Shown here one piece after another: positions 31,467-33,988 of a stretch of DNA of 33,988 nt (position 1 is the first letter of the stretch; each line of letters begins with the position of its first letter). The DNA is from a bacterium UBP8_UBA817 (lineage in GTDB: Bacteria; Margulisbacteria; Marinamargulisbacteria; SXXA01; SICP01). A program made the position numbers and the translations under genes. The notes under the pieces are model-generated. The model did not search any database and was not told the origin of the DNA. It was given only the letters and a program-made list of their open reading frames with translations. The stretch lies in the NCBI GenBank assembly GCA_945888435.1, contig CAMCZW010000017.1, forward strand, positions 1-33,988, read 5' to 3'.

Positions 31467-32911
31467 ATACACAAGAACTTATCAATTTAGTAAATCACTT
31501 GATTAATCGCTCTGAAGAATGCGAATGGATTGAATTTAAGCATAATTTTCATTCTCCAGAGGAAATTGGAGAGAATATCTCTGCTTTAGCAAATAGCGCT
31601 TGCTTGCAAAATCAGCCTTATGGCTATCTTGTATTTGGGATTCAAGATAAGACCCATCACATTGTAGGGACTACATTTAAAGCCAAGTCCATGAAAGAAC
31701 AAAAAGAAAATTTAGAGAATTGGCTAATCAATCGACTTAGTCCAAAAATTGATTTTTCAGTATATGAATTTGATTGTGATGAGGATAAGCATATCTCCTT
31801 ATATATGATTCCAGCCGCAAAAACACATCCCGTAACTTTTTCGCGTGTGGCTTATATAAGGGTGGGAAGTCACACCAGAAAATTAGCCGATTTCCCTGAA
31901 AAAGAAGCTAAAATTTGGCGTAATGACAGTGCCGCCTTCGAAGATGAAATAGCCAAAGAAAACCTGACAGCTTCAGATATCATCAGCCTATTAAGCACAC
32001 AAACTTATTTTGAATTATTGAAATTGCCTTATCCTTCAAACCAAGAAGGTGTTATTGAAAAATTTATCTCCGAAAAACTGATTATGAAAGAAAAAGCGGG
32101 TTATTCCATTACCAAACTGGGTGCTATTTTATTTGCGAAAAATCTTGATGACTTTTCTTTGATACAGAGAAAGTCTGTTCGAGTGATTGTTTATAAAGGC
32201 GTCAATAAAGTTGAAACTATTCGGGAACAGATGGAAACCAAGGGCTATGCCGTTGGATTTGAAGGATTGGTAGACTGGATAAATAGCCAGCTACCTGCCA
32301 ATGAGGAAATAGGCAAAGCCTTTAGAACCGACTCTAGAATGTACCCAGAGATAGCCATTCGAGAAATTGTTGCCAATGCGTTGATTCATCAAGATTTTTC
32401 GGAGAAAGGATGTCCTATGATCGAAATTTTTTCCGATAGAATTGAAATTTCCAATCCCGGAATTCCCCTTATTACCCCTGAGAGATTTATCGATGAATAC
32501 ATCTCCAGGAATGAATCCTTGGCAGATTTAATGAGACGAATGGGATTTTGCGAGGAAAAGGGTAGTGGATTAGACAAAGTCATTCATTATAACGAGCTAT
32601 ATCAACTACCCGCTATAAATGTCATGGTGACCGAGAAACGGACACGGATCATTTTATATAGCTATAAAACGCTAAATGATACTGATAAAAAAGAAAAGAT
32701 TAGAGCTTGCTATCAGCACGCTTGTCTCAAGTATGTTTCAAATCAAAAAATGACTAATCAGTCACTGAGAGACAGGTTTAAAATTAGCGAACAGAATGCG
32801 GCAGTTGCTTCGAGAATTATTAGAGATACTCTTGAGGAAAAACTAATCAAGGAAGATGACCCAACAAACAAATCTAGGAAATATGCCAGCTATGTTCCTT
32901 TTTGGGCGTAA
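31463..32911 (+). CDS. AlbA_2 (Schlafen-like) ATP-binding protein inside the R-M operon
   Basis: The ATG at 31463 overlaps the hsdS stop (ATGA), giving 482 residues; the longer upstream frame lies in hsdS. The N-terminal AlbA_2 signature is ECEWIEFKHN, ENISALANSACL and YGYLVFGIQD (about 17-65). The middle has IREIVANALIHQDFSEKG, then SDRIEISNPGIPL and GFCEEKGSGLDKVI. The C-terminus is a winged-helix-like segment (SLRDRFKISEQNAAVASRII). It differs clearly from the first AlbA_2 protein at 26092. AlbA_2 genes are repeatedly found between hsdS and hsdR; regulation of the R-M genes or an added defence function is inferred. Confidence 0.85.
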   Translation: MNTQELINLVNHLINRSEECEWIEFKHNFHSPEEIGENISALANSACLQNQPYGYLVFGIQDKTHHIVGTTFKAKSMKEQKENLENWLINRLSPKIDFSVYEFDCDEDKHISLYMIPAAKTHPVTFSRVAYIRVGSHTRKLADFPEKEAKIWRNDSAAFEDEIAKENLTASDIISLLSTQTYFELLKLPYPSNQEGVIEKFISEKLIMKEKAGYSITKLGAILFAKNLDDFSLIQRKSVRVIVYKGVNKVETIREQMETKGYAVGFEGLVDWINSQLPANEEIGKAFRTDSRMYPEIAIREIVANALIHQDFSEKGCPMIEIFSDRIEISNPGIPLITPERFIDEYISRNESLADLMRRMGFCEEKGSGLDKVIHYNELYQLPAINVMVTEKRTRIILYSYKTLNDTDKKEKIRACYQHACLKYVSNQKMTNQSLRDRFKISEQNAAVASRIIRDTLEEKLIKEDDPTNKSRKYASYVPFWA

Positions 32912-32914
32912 ATC

Positions 32915-33000
32915 TTATTTGATGGTTATTTGATGAACAGGGCTAAAAGGGGGCGTGACACATTGTATTACACAGACTTTTTATTTGATGGTCATTTGAT
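32915..33000 (+). repeat. Pair of 20-bp direct repeats before hsdR
   Basis: TTATTTGATGGTTATTTGAT at 32915-32934 and the same with one change (T to C) at 32981-33000 lie exactly 66 bp apart, a whole number of codons. Each copy itself contains ATTTGATGG and ATTTGAT. They could be remains of a duplication in a coding frame or a regulatory site between the AlbA_2 gene and hsdR. Confidence 0.6.
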
Positions 33001-33034
33001 TGGCACCTATTTTATAAAGCGAGAATTAAGATGA
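32933..33034 (+). CDS. Small 33-residue ORF coupled to hsdR
   Basis: This ATG-started frame encodes MNRAKRGRDTLYYTDF followed by LFDGHLIGTYFIKRELR. Its TGA overlaps the hsdR start (ATGA). It is in the same frame as the AlbA_2 gene just upstream, and the bases between would read LFDGYL, like the internal LFDGHL. No ribosome-binding site is clear. It may be a real small protein, a leader for coupled hsdR translation, or the decayed tail of a once longer gene. Confidence 0.35.
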   Translation: MNRAKRGRDTLYYTDFLFDGHLIGTYFIKRELR

Positions 33035-33891
33035 CCGAAGACGAAACAAGAGCTGAACTTATCGACCCAAAGCTACAAGCGTGTGGCTGGGGCGTTGTTG
33101 AAGGCTCTAAAATCTTCAGGAATCACCCTATAACTGCAGGAAAAATAGGCATAGGCGGTGTCAGAGGCAAGCTGCTGCGAGCTGATTATGTATTAGCTTA
33201 TAAAGGGGTCAAGTTAGCTGTCATAGAAGCTAAGCTTGAGAGAATTGCAGTAAATGAAGGCGTCGCACAAGCAAAGCTTTATGCTCAAAAACTAAACCTA
33301 GAAACCACATATTCTACTAACGGAAAAGAAATATATAGCATCTGTATGAAAACAGGCGTAGAAGGCCTAGTCGCAAATTATCTTACCCCAGATGAATTAT
33401 GGAAGAAAACATTTACAGTCCAAAACGAATGGAGAGAAAAGTTTTCAGAAATCCCCTTTGAAGATAAAAGTGGAACTTGGCAATTACGCTACTATCAAGA
33501 AATAGCCGTTAAAAACACACTGGAAGCATTAACAAACAATCAAGACCGTATTTTATTGACTTTAGCCACGGGCACTGGAAAAACTGCAATTGCATTTCAA
33601 ATTGCCTGGAAGTTATTTCAGTCACGATGGAATTTAAAGCGAGATGGTAGTCGTCGGCCACGGATTTTATTTTTAGCAGATCGAAATATATTGGCTGATC
33701 AAGCTTATAACTCCTTCACTTCATTTCCTGAGGATGCGCTTGTAAGAATTAAGCCTAATGAAATAAAAAAATCTGGAAATGTCCCCACCAACGGCAGTAT
33801 CTTTTTTACCATTTTCCAAACATTTATGAGTGGCACTGAGATTGTGCAACAATTTTTCTGTAAAAGAGCTTCCATAGGGCGTTCAAATTAG
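33031..33891 (+). pseudogene. hsdR: Type I restriction subunit R, truncated by an insertion sequence
   Basis: HsdR is the ATP-driven translocase and nuclease of the type I complex. The visible 286 residues include the N-terminal nuclease domain with RADYVL and AVIEAK (PD-ExK type, about 50-75), then the helicase start RYYQEIAVKNTLEAL, Walker A LATGTGKTA (about 178-186) and LFLADRNILADQAYNSF. Family homology stops after IFFTIFQTFMSG. The last codons (TEIVQQFFCKRASIGRSN) run into the end of an IS256-type element and terminate there. Intact HsdR proteins are usually 750 residues or more, so the DEAD-box and the second RecA domain are missing. Methylation may persist without restriction. Confidence 0.88.
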
Positions 33892-33988
33892 ACCATAGGC
33901 AAGACCCTCCTGCCGTCGAGCCAGTCCTCATGAACCTCAAGTAAAAGAGCAGACATCAATCTGAGACAGGAGGCTTCATTGGGGAAGA
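33838..33988 (-). mobile_element. End of an IS256-family insertion sequence
   Basis: The element end seems to start near 33838 with GAGATTGTGCAACAATTTTT, a terminus like those of IS256-family elements, directly where HsdR homology stops. The transposase stop follows about 50 bp inside. The other end and the target duplication lie outside the window, so the exact boundary is uncertain by a few bases. Confidence 0.75.
33888..33988 (-). CDS. IS256-family transposase, C-terminal 33 residues
   Basis: Reading the - strand from the window edge gives FPNEASCLRLMSALLLEVHE and then DWLDGRRVLPMV before a TAA at 33890-33888. PNEAS-L-RL-x-x-A-L-L-x-E-x-x-x-x-W is the conserved C-terminal motif of Mutator/IS256 transposases, which carry a DDE domain and move by copy-out-paste-in. 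Only this tail is inside the window, so the state of the rest is unknown. Confidence 0.82.
   Translation of the reverse strand, partial: FPNEASCLRLMSALLLEVHEDWLDGRRVLPMV

Noticed and set aside
1..33988. tRNA, rRNA or known riboswitch
   Set aside because: No cloverleaf with a GTTC-containing T arm, rRNA-like block or recognisable riboswitch core was seen in the few non-coding gaps; a covariance search was not possible here.

Overview
The window is about 34 kb of a bacterial chromosome that includes a replication-origin region. The organism looks diderm (Gram-negative-type envelope): there are lipoprotein signal peptides with lipoboxes, two predicted outer-membrane beta-barrel proteins, a GmhB-type heptose phosphatase and an LpxB-related glycosyltransferase. 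MurE carries the DNPR motif of meso-diaminopimelate ligases. The sigma factor is of the SigB/SigF/SigG type, yet no sporulation genes or anti-sigma genes lie beside it. No single gene fixes the phylum. A deep-branching candidate lineage (for example Margulisbacteria-like) is a guess, not a result.

Layout. (1) 1-3649, + strand: the 3' part of a gene with a DUF6973-like domain, two tandem paralogous beta-propeller lipoproteins, and a PorV-like barrel protein, joined by overlapping or abutting stop/start codons. (2) 3715-6029, - strand: murF and murE. (3) 6095-8886, + strand: sigma factor, an unusual double-hotdog dehydratase-like protein, ruvC, ruvA. (4) 8887-13709, + strand: dnaA, the oriC core, dnaN, recF, dciA, a 29-residue ribosomal bS22/mS38-like peptide, a terminator and a parS-like site. 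(5) 13710-17822: murI, then on the - strand a cell-wall amidase and an Orc1/Cdc6-like ATPase. (6) 17897-25197, - strand: a three-gene unit encoding a repetitive non-secreted protein, a lipoprotein and a 1722-residue outer-membrane protein. (7) 25207-28581: a 128-bp imperfect palindrome, gmhB, an AlbA_2/Schlafen-type regulator preceded by 11-bp tandem repeats, and the LpxB-related gene. (8) About 28690 to the end: a type I restriction-modification island (hsdM, hsdS, an AlbA_2 gene, a 33-codon ORF, hsdR) whose hsdR is cut by an IS256-family element running off the window.

How it fits together. The origin is read with most confidence. Two ATATCCACA boxes, a short GC cluster and a run of DnaA-trio-like triplets lie between dnaA and dnaN. 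Perfect DnaA boxes sit on the GTG start codons of both dnaA and the helicase-loader gene dciA, which suggests coordinated initiator control. A parS-like site 3 kb away fits origin segregation. The R-M island has a different base composition (C and A richer on the + strand) from the strongly G-rich + strand just before it. Its left junction seems to lie a few codons after the start of a resident gene.

The least understood parts are the giant outer-membrane protein with its lipoprotein partner, the paralogous propeller lipoprotein cluster, and the double-hotdog protein that lacks the usual catalytic Glu.
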